DNA of 64,000 bases from Arachis hypogaea (Eukaryota; Streptophyta; Magnoliopsida; Fabales; Fabaceae). This document shows, one piece after another, positions 21,861 to 32,333 of this stretch. The DNA is taken from NCBI RefSeq assembly GCF_003086295.3, contig NC_092038.1, forward strand, positions 101,277,837 to 101,341,836, read 5' to 3'. A program made the translations under genes and the position numbers. Each line of letters begins with the position of its first letter. Positions within the stretch are counted from its first letter, which is position 1. The notes under the pieces were generated by a model that did not search any database, was not told where the DNA came from, and saw nothing but the letters and a program-made list of their open reading frames with translations.

Positions 21861-23404
21861 TGATAAACCACTATTTTATGGTTTATCTTGTGCTCAATTG
21901 AGTGGTTTCTATCAACTCTTTACCCACTTATTCATATGATTTGCATGTTTTATATTTTCCTTCTTGATTCTGTGCTATGATTGAAAACATGCTTCTTTGG
22001 CTTTTATTTCCTTTTATTTAATCCTCTCTTATTAGCATTAGATGCCTTAATATGTGTGTTAAGTGATTTCAGGAATTACAGGACAGGAATGGCTTAGAGG
22101 ATGGGAATGAAGCATGCAAAAGTGGAAGGAGTACAAGAAGTTGAAGGAACTGAAAAGCTGTCAGCCTGACCCTCTCGCACTAAAACGATCATAACTTGAG
22201 CTACAGAGGTCCAAATGATGCGGTTCTACTTGCATTGGAAAGATAATGTCCGGGGCTTCGATTTGATATATAATTTGCCATAGTAGCCGTACAGATAGGT
22301 GACGGGAACGCGCGCTCCACGTGGACGCGTTGCATCTGCGAATCTCATTCCACGCAAACGCGTGGATGACGCCTCCGCGTCACTTTGCCGCGACCTGTAC
22401 GGACCAGATTTCACAATCAGCAATTTCTGGGCTGTTTCTGACCCAGTTTTCGGCCCAGAGAACACAGATTAGAGGCTATAAAGTGGGGGAATGCATCCAT
22501 TCATGGAGAGGTTTTTCATAGTTCACAATTTTAGTTTTAGATGTAGTTTTTAGTGAGAGGGGCTCTCTCCTCTCTCTTAGGATTAGGATTAGGATTAGAA
22601 TCTTAGGATTAGGATTTCTTTTCACTTCAGGATTATTTCATCTTTATATCAAGTTCAACGTTCCTTTTATTTATTTCCTCAATTTAGTTTATGGATTTCT
22701 ATGTTCAACTCAACTTCTTTATTTGGCTACAACTGCCCATGTTACATGTGATATCTTTATTAATTTATGATTTTGAGGTATTTCAGATTTATGAGTGCTC
22801 TCTTTAATTTATGTTATTGATGCTTTGGCTCTATCCAAATTATTTTCATTCAGGTAGATTCTCTTCCCTTTTGACTTTAATTGATTAACTAGAAGCTCTT
22901 GAGTTATCAACTATCCATGATTGATTGTTATTTCGACTAATTAACTGGAATTCCACTAACTCTAGTCTTTCCTTAGGAGTTGGCTAGGACTTAGGAAATC
23001 TAACCAATTGGTTCACTTGACTTTTCCTTGCTTACGCAAAGGTTAACTAAGTGGGATTAACTTCCATTCTTATAGGAGTAACTAGGATAGGACTTCCGAA
23101 TTTTCATATCTTGCCAAGAGTTTATTTTATAGTTAATTATTTATTTTATTTGTCATTTAATTTACTTGTTCCTCACTTTCAAAACCCCAATTTACAAAAC
23201 CCATAACCAATAATAAGAACATACCTCTCTGCAATTCCTTGAGAAGACGACCTGAGGTTTGAATACTCGGTTATCAATTTTAAAAAGGGTTTGTTACTTG
23301 TGACAACCAAAACGTTTATAAGAAAGGTTGATTGCTTGGTTTAGAAACTATACTTGCAACGAGAATTTATTATAACTTCTAAACCATCAATCATCAGTTC
23401 TCCA
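21861..23404 (+). mobile_element. Solo LTR-b1 in B1 integrase, TSD agcac
   Basis: TGATAAACCACTATTTTATG ... CAGTTCTCCA, flanked by agcac (21856-21860 and 23405-23409). Removing it with one repeat rejoins the integrase frame (RDWST | RLQDALWAY). It holds GCG palindromes (about 22300-22400), a TATA box TATAAAG at 22477-22483 and a short (TTAGGA)n run near 22578-22613. It is related to LTR-b2 at 45256-46682. Confidence 0.92.
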
Positions 23405-23952
23405 AGCACCAGACTACAAGATGCACTCTGGGCATACATAACAGCATACAAGACACCCATTGGGATGAGTCCTTTTCGCTTAGTCTATGGAAAGGCTTGA
23501 CATCTTCCAGTTGAGGTGGAGCACAAAGCTTTTTGGGAAATAAAGGAATGCAACATGGGATTTGAGAAAGCCAGAGCTGAAAGGAAGTGCAACTGCAAGA
23601 ATTGGAGAGCCTTCGCCTAGAAGCTTATGAGAACTCAAGACTATACAAGGAGAAAATGAAGGCTGTACATGATCAACACATCAAGAGAAAGGAGTTCCAA
23701 CCTGGGGATTTGGTCCTTCTTTACAACTCTAGACTGAGGCTCATGCCAGGCAAACTGCGATCAAGGTAGGAAGGTCCATATAGAGTCGAGAGGGCTGAGC
23801 CGTACGGAGTTTTCCATCTAAGTCACCCTTCAAGCTCTGAACTCATCAAGGTTAATGGACATCGTTTGAAGCTCTACCATGGTGAGAAGGCAACGAAAAA
23901 CATGGAGTTAGATATCTTCCTCCTGGAGGATCCACTCGCAACTGAAAACTGA
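23405..23952 (+). pseudogene. B1 integrase C-terminal part
   Basis: Continues the integrase: RLQDALWAYITAYKTPIGMSP, then after a frameshift near 23585 [21 protein letters not shown] and [20 protein letters not shown]. It closes with a chromodomain-free tail and TGA at 23950-23952. Stops at 23498 (TGA) and 23767 (TAG, a likely former Trp) break it. The whole gag-pol thus spans 11151-23952 with two nested insertions. Confidence 0.85.
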
Positions 23953-23995
23953 GCTACTAAAGTGTCCAACTTAAGGACGTTAAAGCAAAGTGCTA

Positions 23996-24013
23996 GGTGG
24001 GAGACAACCCACC
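23996..24013 (+). promoter_or_regulatory. GGTGGG-AGACAA-CCCACC stem-loop after B1 pol
   Basis: Perfect 6-bp stem and 6-nt loop about 43 nt downstream of the pol stop. Identical hairpins follow ORF1 in int2 (30815-30832) and int3 (48411-48428). Its role is unknown; the place suggests an RNA signal between the first and second gene. Confidence 0.6.
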
Positions 24014-24119
24014 ACGGTATGATCGTTCCTCTTCTTCTCCTTCTCTTCCCTCATCTATAACTCTTCTCCATACTACTGCCTATATCTTGCACATCATCTG
24101 CATACTGCATTTACAAAAA

Positions 24120-24655
24120 AAAAATTGCGACGCGACCGCATCATTGACGCGTCCACGTCGTAAGTGGATCCGAGAGTATAAGAAAGTGAACAGAGAGTCA
24201 CGCAGGAGCATGGATGGAGGCGTGCCTTTGGCACAAATCATCACACGCGACCGCGTCGCTGACGCATCCGCGTCAAGTGCAAACATTGGCCTCCCATGCG
24301 TCCGCGTCACTCACGCGGCCGCGTGCCCTGGAATTCGACGTAAAAAGGGTGCACGACCGAAAGTTGTGCTAGAGTGGTGCTGGATTAGTGCTGAACGCAC
24401 AAATTCTTCCCAAGCATTCGCGTCATATCCTTCTAATGGCCACTCACGCGATCACATGACCCACGCAATCGCGTCACCCAAATTTGGCAAAAATAAAAAT
24501 TCGAATAGAGAGTTGTGCGAGCGCGAGGTTGCCCTCGCGCCAGTAGCATAACATGTGTCACGCAACCGCGTGACCGACGCATCCGCGTCAATTCACTTAA
24601 TGTGCATTCGCGCGAACGCGTCACTCACGCGTCCGCGTCGCTTGCGCCGCACAGC
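24120..24655 (+). repeat. GCG-type palindrome array (B1 internal)
   Basis: Many units such as ACGCGACCGCGTCA and CACGCGTCCGCGTC, separated by 15-45 bp of unrelated sequence. The same motif recurs in LTR-a, LTR-b, int2 and int3. ORFs that cross it are chance. Confidence 0.85.
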
Positions 24656-25215
24656 TTATCCTAATTTGCCACACATCTTATCTTTCTCTTCCCTAAATCC
24701 TACTTTTTCTTTTCCCTCCTTCTTTCTTTCTTTCCCTTTTTTTCCTTCTTCCCTCCTTCTCGCTTTCTACTTTTTCTCTCTCTCACCACCATTATCAAGG
24801 TTTTTCTTTTCTTCTTCCCTCCTTACTTTTCTATTCTTCTTCTTTATTTATGTTTTCTTCTTCCTTTCTCTTTATTTTTACTTTCATTGCATATGTTTTC
24901 TTTTTCTTTCTTTTTTTTATTGGTGTGGAAATTTATTTGGTCATTGTGGATTGTTGCAAACTTGTTTGGCAATTATATTTTTAAAGGGTTGCTTGCATGT
25001 TCAATTTATTATTTTCATTGGATTATTTACCATGCATGCTATGTGTTTGTGATAAAGCCCATATGGCATCATGCACTTTTCTACATTATTCTATTCTACT
25101 ATTCAATTCTTGCTTTTCACAAATTCTCTTTACTATTGTATTAATTGAATTTAATTGTCAATACAAATGTGATAGTTTGTTACGAAGTGATGCTTGAGCC
25201 AAAAATTGCACAAAA
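24656..25215 (+). other. Pyrimidine-rich region before B1 ORF2
   Basis: A run of ttctttctttcccttttt and ctctctctcac types, then A/T-rich DNA. The first part of ORF2 seems deleted, as reading starts abruptly near 25216. No other gene is seen. Confidence 0.6.
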
Positions 25216-26157
25216 AAATGGGAATTTTTACAGAGACAGCAACGACAGGTCAATCTTTCTTGTGTAGTTGAGTTCTACTCCAACTTCCACCTGCCAACCC
25301 TACAGTCTGTCTATATACGTCAGAAGCAAGTCCCTATTACAGAAGAAGCCATTCAGCGAGCCTTAGATCTTCCACCTGCTCCAGAAGGATTGGACGTCTT
25401 TCAGAAAGCCGCCATCAAACGCCAGGCATACACCTTTGATTGGGACGCTGTTCTCAGAGTTATCGCTCAACCTGGCACCAAATAGATCTTCGGATACCAT
25501 CATTCCTGTCCTAAGGGAATCTCGGCTTCTGCACTTACCTTAGAGGCTCACGTATGGGCACAGATTATGTCCCATTACGTCTTCCCGAGTACTCATGAGT
25601 CCTCCTTCACCGCAGACATGGCCGTTCTACTATGGTGCATCCTCATAGACCAACCTCTTAATTTACCAAGACATATCCGGAATGCTATGGAACATGTTCA
25701 GATCGCGGGCAACCTACCTTTCCCCACCTTGGTCTCTGATCTTATCTCAGCAGCCGGAGTATCCTACAGAGCTGGAGACACCAAAGCCATTCTTCCACGG
25801 GATGATCAGTATGTCCCTAACGGGAGATATCTCAGGCCACAACTTGCCACTACCAGCCAGTCCACAGAGGATGCTGTAGCTCCTCCACCATCTACTAGTC
25901 AGCTGCTACACCAAATACTGAAGCGATTGGACCAACATGAAAAGAAAGCAAAGCTCCGAGAACGCTGCAAACACCGCCGTTTCAAACACTTCAAGGAGCT
26001 ACTCACAGGCAATCACAGACCTAACGACGACCCAGGCACTCCGGACTCCACTTCTTTCACCAGCACAGGGAGCCACGACGGTTCCGACTGTGGAGACACT
26101 GCCACCAGCCCACCACTGTTCCTGATAGATGTCACCGAGGACGGTGCAAATCCTTAA
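25216..26157 (+). pseudogene. ORF2 of B1 (env position; PF20167-like)
   Basis: One frame from WEFLQRQQRQVNLSCVVEFY to ...LIDVTEDGANP, interrupted once by TAG at 25483 (one step from Trp). Shared family landmarks are VEFYSNFHLP, VPITEEAIQRALDLPP, YVFPSTHESSFTADMAVLLW, LPRHIRNAMEH, GNLPFPTLVSDL, and a long S/T/P-rich tail with a basic helix. It occupies the place of the env-like gene in Athila elements, but no signal peptide or transmembrane helix is visible. Its stop codon TAA overlaps the internal PPT copy (26155-26169). The homologue in int2 is at 42145-43560. Confidence 0.8.
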
Positions 26158-26169
26158 GTGTGGGGAGGT
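26133..26169 (+). promoter_or_regulatory. AGGA stem-loop and internal PPT at end of ORF2
   Basis: Stem CACCG (26133-26137), loop AGGA, stem CGGTG (26142-26146), an 8-nt spacer, then TAAGTGTGGGGAGGT (26155-26169). The tract is identical to the real PPT at 27603-27617. Confidence 0.7.
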
Positions 26170-27580
26170 CGGTCAGTACCTGACTTCCGGAGGTAATTTT
26201 TCTTCCCTAAACACCAATAAATTAGGATATTTAGTTAGTTTTTCTTTCTTTTGTAGAATAGGATAAATTACAAAGTAATAGATTAGTTGCATGCATGTTC
26301 TACCTGATTGAAAAGACAATAAGTTTCTTCTAAAACTCTATCTTTGGAACAAAATTTCACTAATTTTAATCAAAACTCTTATGTTAAACTTGCTTGAAGT
26401 TGTATTTGGAACATGATTTTTAAAGCTAAAGAACACACAACCTGTGAGAATTGATCCTTTATGCATGGTTACATTATTTAACCATAATTGTTTTATTCTT
26501 GTGTGTTTACTTCTCTATGATTGTAATCTATATTTTGTTCCATCCTATATGTCCAATGTTTGGTATATTTATATGCTGCATATGATTGAGGCCATTAATT
26601 GTTTAGCTCACTTATCCGAATTAGGCCTACCCTTTCAATTACCTTTGTTAGCCACTTCAAGCCTTTAAATTCCATTTGTTCTATAATTTACCACATTACT
26701 AGCCTTAAGCAGAAAAACAATTGTATATCCCAATTTGAATATTTGGTTAGCTTAAGATAGAATTGTGAGTGCTAATTAAGTATGGGAATTGTGGGAACAA
26801 AAGATAATAAGGGGATATGTCATGATAATATAATGAAAATTTGGACACCTACTCATGTAAAACTATAAGAATAAAAAAAATCTATGTGCATTGATTAGCT
26901 ATGTTTATTTTTATGTTATGTTAAAAAAATTTCAATAAATAAATAAGGGGACAAAATTACCCCAATGTTGAGTTAAGAATCCAAAGATCAATGCATGTAT
27001 GATAAAATTAAAATAAAAAGTTGATACATAAGTATGGAATGTGAAAGAGAATTTTGGGCAGCTAGGTACGAACTCCAAGGTTATATAAAATATATATAGG
27101 ATATGTTAAAGCTTGAGTTAATTAAAGATTCAATTTATAAGCTCACTTAACCATATATGTATCCTTACCTTTACCTTGGCCCCATTACAACCTTGAAAAG
27201 ACCTCATGATGTTGCATCGGTATATTAAATGTTGTTGATTGATTCGGAAAAGAACAAAAAAATTTAGGGAGCATGATTAGAGAAGGATAGAGTGATTACC
27301 CTATACACTGGAGAGATTAGAATATACATACATCATCAGTGAGGGTCCAATGCTTAAAATTCTATGTTCCCTGCTTTCATGAGCTACCATCTTGCATTTT
27401 TATCTGATCTTACTATATGAGAATTAAATTAGTGGAGCTTGATTTGTAATTGTTTTGAAGAGCTTATTTATTCTTGATCAAGTGGACGAGAACCATATAG
27501 TTGCATTCACATATATAGGTTGCATTGCATTACATGAGTTTTTACATGTTCCTACTCATTTATTCTATCTCCTTCAACTA
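26170..27580 (+). other. 3' non-coding region of B1
   Basis: A/T-rich and without a credible gene. The segment from about 26930 onward is nearly identical to 50560-51245. Around 26400-26760 it aligns in pattern with int2 (44040-44400) and int3 (50060-50420), including the phrase 'agcttaagcagaaaaacaa' or variants. Confidence 0.7.
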
Positions 27581-27617
27581 AGCATGAGGACATGCTAATG
27601 TTTAAGTGTGGGGAGGT
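27581..27617 (+). promoter_or_regulatory. AGGA stem-loop and 3' PPT before LTR-a2
   Basis: Stem AGCATG (27581-27586), loop AGGA, stem CATGCT (27591-27596), a 6-nt spacer, then TAAGTGTGGGGAGGT (27603-27617), directly abutting the LTR start. Confidence 0.75.
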
Positions 27618-29072
27618 TGATAAACCACTATTTTATGGTTTATAATGTGTTTAATTGTGTGGTTTTATCATGATCTTTATCCACTTATTCATATAATTAG
27701 CATGCATTTATATTTCCTTCCTAAAATTATTACATGATTGAAAACTTACTTCCTAGAGACTTTTAATTAGGTATTTTAATTCTCCTTTATCCCATTCGAT
27801 GTTGTGATCTGTGTGTTAAGTGTTTCAGGCTTTATAGGGCATGAATGAATTGGAGATTAGAAAGGAAGTTTGTAAAAATGGAAGGAAGACAAGAAATTAA
27901 GGAGATGACCAGCGAGAAGTGTCGCGGCCGCATGGCTCACACGACCGCACGAAAGAGAGAAAATCGCAGTGACGCGGCCACATGGCTCACGCGACCGCGC
28001 GGATTGGAAAAGCATAAGCAACGCAGAGGAATGGACGACGCGCCTGCATGGAAAAGTAAAACGCTGAATGACGCGGCCGCGTGACGATTTGCAGAATTTC
28101 AGAAGTCGCTGGCAGAGTTTCTGGGCTGGATTTCAACCTAGTTTTCGGCCAGAAATCACAAATTAGAGTCAAGGAACATGCAGAAATGAGAGACACAATT
28201 CACTCTGCATAATTTTTAGTTTTAGATCTGGATTTACTCCTCCCCTAGGTTTTTCACTCACTTGAGCATTCATAATTAGGATTGGAAGATTTTGGCTTTA
28301 GCTTTGGAGAAGAGTCTACCTCCGGTACTAGTCATCTTATTTTGTTATTTACTTTTTATATTTATTCTTCCATATTCTTAATCCCTCTAGAGTTGACAGT
28401 GGATTATTTCTACAAGTTATTAATATAGACTATTTTTATTTTCAATTAATCCTTTTATTATTATTTATCATGTCTTCTTTTATTTTCACCATTAATTCTG
28501 TGAAATTTATAATTATGATGAGTGAGTAGTTCCATGACTTGATTGGGGGATGATTGAAAGGAACCCTTGAGTTGAATTACTCAAGAGAGAAATTATAATT
28601 GGATTTATTATTGAATCACCCTCTAATCATTAACTCTAGTCCTTCCCAAGGGAGAGGATTAGGACTTATGACTAGAAACAGATTTCCGACTTGCTTGACT
28701 TTCCTTTACCTAGTAAGGGTTAACTAAGCAGAGCGACTTCCAATTATTAATTAATCTTGAGAGTATTTCAACAAGAATAGGGCTTCCAACTAATCTACCC
28801 CTGGTCAAGGCTTTTATTTTAAATTAGTTAAATTCTCTAGATTAATTCCCTGCTTATCAACTAAACCATTTTTGAAAACGCCCGATTGATAAAATAGCAC
28901 ATCTCCTTGCAACTCGTTGGGAGACGACCTGGGATTCATACTCCAGTATTTTAATTTTCAATATTGTGACAACCCCTTTTAAATTGATAAGCGTATTTTC
29001 GGCTGGTTAAGGACTGTACTTGCAACGTGTCCCTATTAATAAATTCTTAACTCGCCAATTTCCGCCACGTCA
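27618..29072 (+). repeat. LTR-a2 (shared by B1 and int2)
   Basis: TGATAAACCACTATTTTATG ... CCGCCACGTCA. On its left it has a PPT, so it is a 3' LTR for B1. On its right it has a primer site, so it is a 5' LTR for int2. It lacks the second cassette present near the 3' side of the palindromes in a1 and a3. No target duplication adjoins it. Confidence 0.9.
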
Positions 29073-29077
29073 ATTTT

Positions 29078-29095
29078 TGGCGCCGTTGCCTGGGA
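29078..29095 (+). other. Primer-binding site of int2
   Basis: TGGCGCCGTTGCCTGGGA, one base off the consensus, 5 bp after LTR-a2. Confidence 0.75.
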
Positions 29096-29207
29096 ATTGC
29101 AAACGTGTGCGTTATTATGGGGTTATTGTAAATATTTTTCAAAAAAAATATTTTTCTTTTACTTGTTTATTTGTTCCTTCTCTTCCTTCTTATTTCTGAT
29201 AGCTACT

Positions 29208-30765
29208 ATGAATTCTCACCCCCCCTCGCTTTGAGTTTGGTTCTAATTTTGTTGCAAGGAATGGAAGCTATAACAGGACTATGCATCAAGGTCTAAGCAA
29301 TCAAAGATGGATGAAGCCACAAGGATCTGATCACCCCTTTAGGCAACAACAACCTCCTAGATATCATGGACAGAGACCATTCTACAATGCATACCAAGCT
29401 GATAGATATGGTGGACCGCCTTGTAGCTACCAATAAGCCCCACCCTATGCTCAGAGACCATCCTTTCAACACAACCTCAACCCACCATACTCACAAGCTT
29501 CTTTTTACTATTCGCCACCATATGATCCTTATCCGCCCCAACGCCAATCCATTTATTCCCAAGAACCACCACACACCTATGCACCATGTCCATATCCATC
29601 AAGCCAAGAATCACAGGTTCACCTCGAAGAATCAGTAAAACAATTTAATGCAACCCTTCATCAACTGAAGCAAGCAATAAATCAATTATCTTCCAGACGT
29701 TCAAGCACTCAACAAACTCCCATGGCTTCATGTGGAGAATCTAATGAAGAACGCAGCACGAAAAAGACACTAGAGACTCCAGTAGATAGCAAAGAGCATA
29801 ATTTCGTACTGGAACAAGTAGAAGACGATGTCATTGTAAAAGAAGAAGAGTTGGTTGAAGATTTAGGAAATGCTGAACCTCCTAGGGAATACAGAGTCAT
29901 GAAAGACCCCGTCAAGGATGTTACAACTGACATTAAAGAGGATGTTGCACAGCCTCCAATACAGATATCTTATGAAGTATTAACCCAAGACGTGTGTTTC
30001 CTCGATGGTGATAGTCACCAGTCAAGTCCTCCTAGTGATAAACTTACACCCGCAAGTGAATTCTTTGAGACAGAAGAATCTTCCCCAAGTGAATACGAAG
30101 ATGATGCAGAGGTCGACTTTTCTCAACCTCCTAATTATGATTCAAGTGATGAGGAAAATATGGAAGACTTTGACCAGGACATGGTTGAAACGGAAGAAAT
30201 TTGCCAAGAAGTGGAGAAATTCACAGAAGATTACAAGGAAGCAGAATTTACAGACCCACTGGAAACACCTATCCCAAGGCCACTACCACCCAACACAAAC
30301 TTCAAGTTGGTGAATTCCTTGACCTTTATCTTCAAATCTCCACTTGAATATGGTTTGCTTGAAACAGATGGACGGCTTAAAGCTCTCTGCGGCTTTAAAA
30401 GTAAGCAGGAAATGGCTCATACTCAGAGCTGGTGCACAATGTTCGATAAAGTTTCACGCTTCAACTCGAAGTGCACGGAATGGCATCATGATCAATCGAA
30501 TGGATTTGGAAAAATGTTTGGTCACCATGGTGAGAATTTACTTTCTAAACCGCCGGGCTGGAGAAATGCAGATCAAGATAAAAATGGGTGTACAGGTAGA
30601 ATATGGGATCCTGGAATCTATTCCGACAGTCGTCACCCCGAGAGCCTGAGAATATGTTTGAAGCTGCTCAAAAGCTTTACGTACCTTGTTTGGGACCCCG
30701 GAGGCTATTGGCATTCCAAACATTGGTGGAGATTTCTGGATGAATTTAAACATAAACCGCCATAA
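29208..30765 (+). pseudogene. ORF1 of int2, unknown protein of a pol-less element
   Basis: Starts MNSHP.. at 29208, but an extra C in a C7 run shifts the frame at once. A TAA at 29434 is CAA in the int3 copy. The long part (29722-30765) is open: N-terminal P/Q/Y-rich region, EESVKQFNATLHQL helix, very acidic middle (SEYEDDAEVDFSQPP, SSDEENMEDFDQDM), PIPRPLPPNTNFKLVNSL, and a Trp-rich end with two WDPG motifs (RIWDPGIY, YLVWDPGGYWHSKHWW). I do not recognise a capsid, zinc knuckle or enzyme domain. It stands in the gag-pol position, directly after the primer site. Function unknown. Confidence 0.7.
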
Positions 30766-30814
30766 CAGGAAGCTCATCCAATGTCCAAATTAAGGACTTT
30801 AACTAAAAGTGCTA

Positions 30815-30832
30815 GGTGGGAGACAACCCACC
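30815..30832 (+). promoter_or_regulatory. GGTGGG-AGACAA-CCCACC stem-loop after int2 ORF1
   Basis: Identical in stem and loop to 23996-24013, about 50 nt after the ORF1 stop. Confidence 0.6.
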
Positions 30833-30954
30833 ATGGTATGGTCGTTTCTTTTATTTCGCGTTATTTATTTTTATTTTTTTTTTCAATTGAACCTGAATAT
30901 TCTTCATTAGCATTGCATACTGCATAATTGCATAATTGCATAAAAAAAAGTGTG

Positions 30955-31440
30955 ACGCGACCGCATCGTTCGGGCGTTCACGTCATTTGCGGAGAATACT
31001 TCCCACGCGTCTGCGTCATTCACGCGAACGCGTGATCTGGATATCGGCGTAAAGATCCAACGCCCAGAAAGTTAGGCTGGAATCGTGCGGCTAGTGTGCG
31101 ATTAGCACAAAACAATCCACGCGAACGTGTCACTTACACAATCTCCATCCCACGCAAAAGCTTGAGCGACGCGATCGCGTCGCGCGGATTTTATGACCCC
31201 TTTATCAAACAGACAGTTGCGCTAAAACGACGCTGGAATCGTGCGTCTAGCACAAATTCCAGTGACGTGGTCGCGTGCTTCACGCGTTTGCGTCACCATT
31301 CTCATACCCAACCCACGCGATTGCGTCAACCACGCATCCGCGTCAACCCATTTCACCTTAGTCACGCAATCGCGCGACCCACGCATTCGCATGGATTCGC
31401 GATCACTAACCCCATGTCACGCGAACCATTCCCCGCCGCG
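30955..31440 (+). repeat. GCG-type palindrome array (int2)
   Basis: Repeated ACGCGACCGC, CACGCGAACGCG and ACGCATCCGCGTC units. Followed at 31441-31848 by a C/T- and CCACCA-rich stretch without a supported gene, where element D is inserted. Confidence 0.8.
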
Positions 31441-31848
31441 CCCCAAACCCTACCCCCTTCCCTCTCAATCTCTGCAACTCCCTCTCTCAGCCACCATCCC
31501 ACCACCAGCCACTACCGCGCGGCCGCCATTCACCCTCAACCACCCAGACACCACCACAACCACCACCCCTCTTCTCTCTTCTCTTCTTTCTCTCCCCTCT
31601 CTCTCTCTCTTCTGCCATCATTCCACCACCGCAGCCCAATTCTGACCGGTACTGCCCTCAACTGCCGCGTCAGCCACCACCACTATCCCCCAGCCATCTC
31701 TCTACTCTACTTTCTTTCCCACACCTATCAGGTTCTGCCGAACGCCATCCTTCTTTCAATTCCTAGTTAATTACATATTTCTCTGTTTATGTTCATAATT
31801 AGGCTAGTTAGATATGCATGTTGTAGTGGATTCTAGGTGGTTAGGTAG

Positions 31849-32293
31849 TGTTCATACCCTGACCGGGGTCCTCCAACTCAGCAAATTCGTAAGAGGTCCG
31901 ACCTTGTCCTAAAGCTCACACCTAAAGGTCGGACCTCGGACAAAGAGCAAGGAAGGCCCATCAAAAGGAACGCAGCCCAAACCTAAAGGCCGAAAAGGCC
32001 TAGAAAAGGCGGTTCCACAAAGATAGAGATAAAACTCCCAAAGATAAGATAAGATAAGAATATCTTATCCAGGGAAGATCACGGCCAACTACTATAAATA
32101 CACTGGAGCACCCAGGTATGGCATTCATTCCACATCTACACATATCTGCTTGGACCCATGCTAACTTAAGCATCGGAGTGTCATTGCAGGTACAACCACC
32201 AACCATTCCGCACATCAAGCTCGGGTCACCGAACCCCCACCTCGGGCCTCTCCGGACGACCGAGCTGCACGTTTCAGGTAAACCCTCGGAACA
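31849..32293 (+). repeat. 5' LTR of D
   Basis: TGTTCATACCC ... CTCGGAACA. It has tandem GATAAG motifs that form a 9-bp stem (32048-32069), with a TATA box TATAAATA at 32093-32100 about 24 bp downstream. Confidence 0.95.
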
Positions 32294-32294
32294 T

Positions 32295-32312
32295 TGGCGC
32301 CGTTGCCGGGGA
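32295..32312 (+). other. Primer-binding site of D
   Basis: TGGCGCCGTTGCCGGGGA one base after the LTR, the tRNA-Asp-type site. Confidence 0.85.
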
Positions 32313-32333
32313 TCTGGAAGTCATCCCTCTACC

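Noticed and set aside
22578..22613. Interstitial telomere repeat
   Set aside because: The unit is TTAGGA/GGATTA, not plant TTTAGGG, and it is only a few copies within an LTR.
24120..24655. Regularly recurring short palindromes resembling a CRISPR array
   Set aside because: Units vary in sequence, spacing is irregular, the DNA is a plant retrotransposon and no cas genes exist.
25216..26157. True env gene in B1
   Set aside because: No signal peptide, cleavage site or transmembrane helix; family landmarks match the plant-transposon ORF instead.
31096..31770. Plus-strand ORF of 224 codons
   Set aside because: It crosses the GCG palindrome array and a CCACCA-rich stretch; composition-driven, no homologue recognised.
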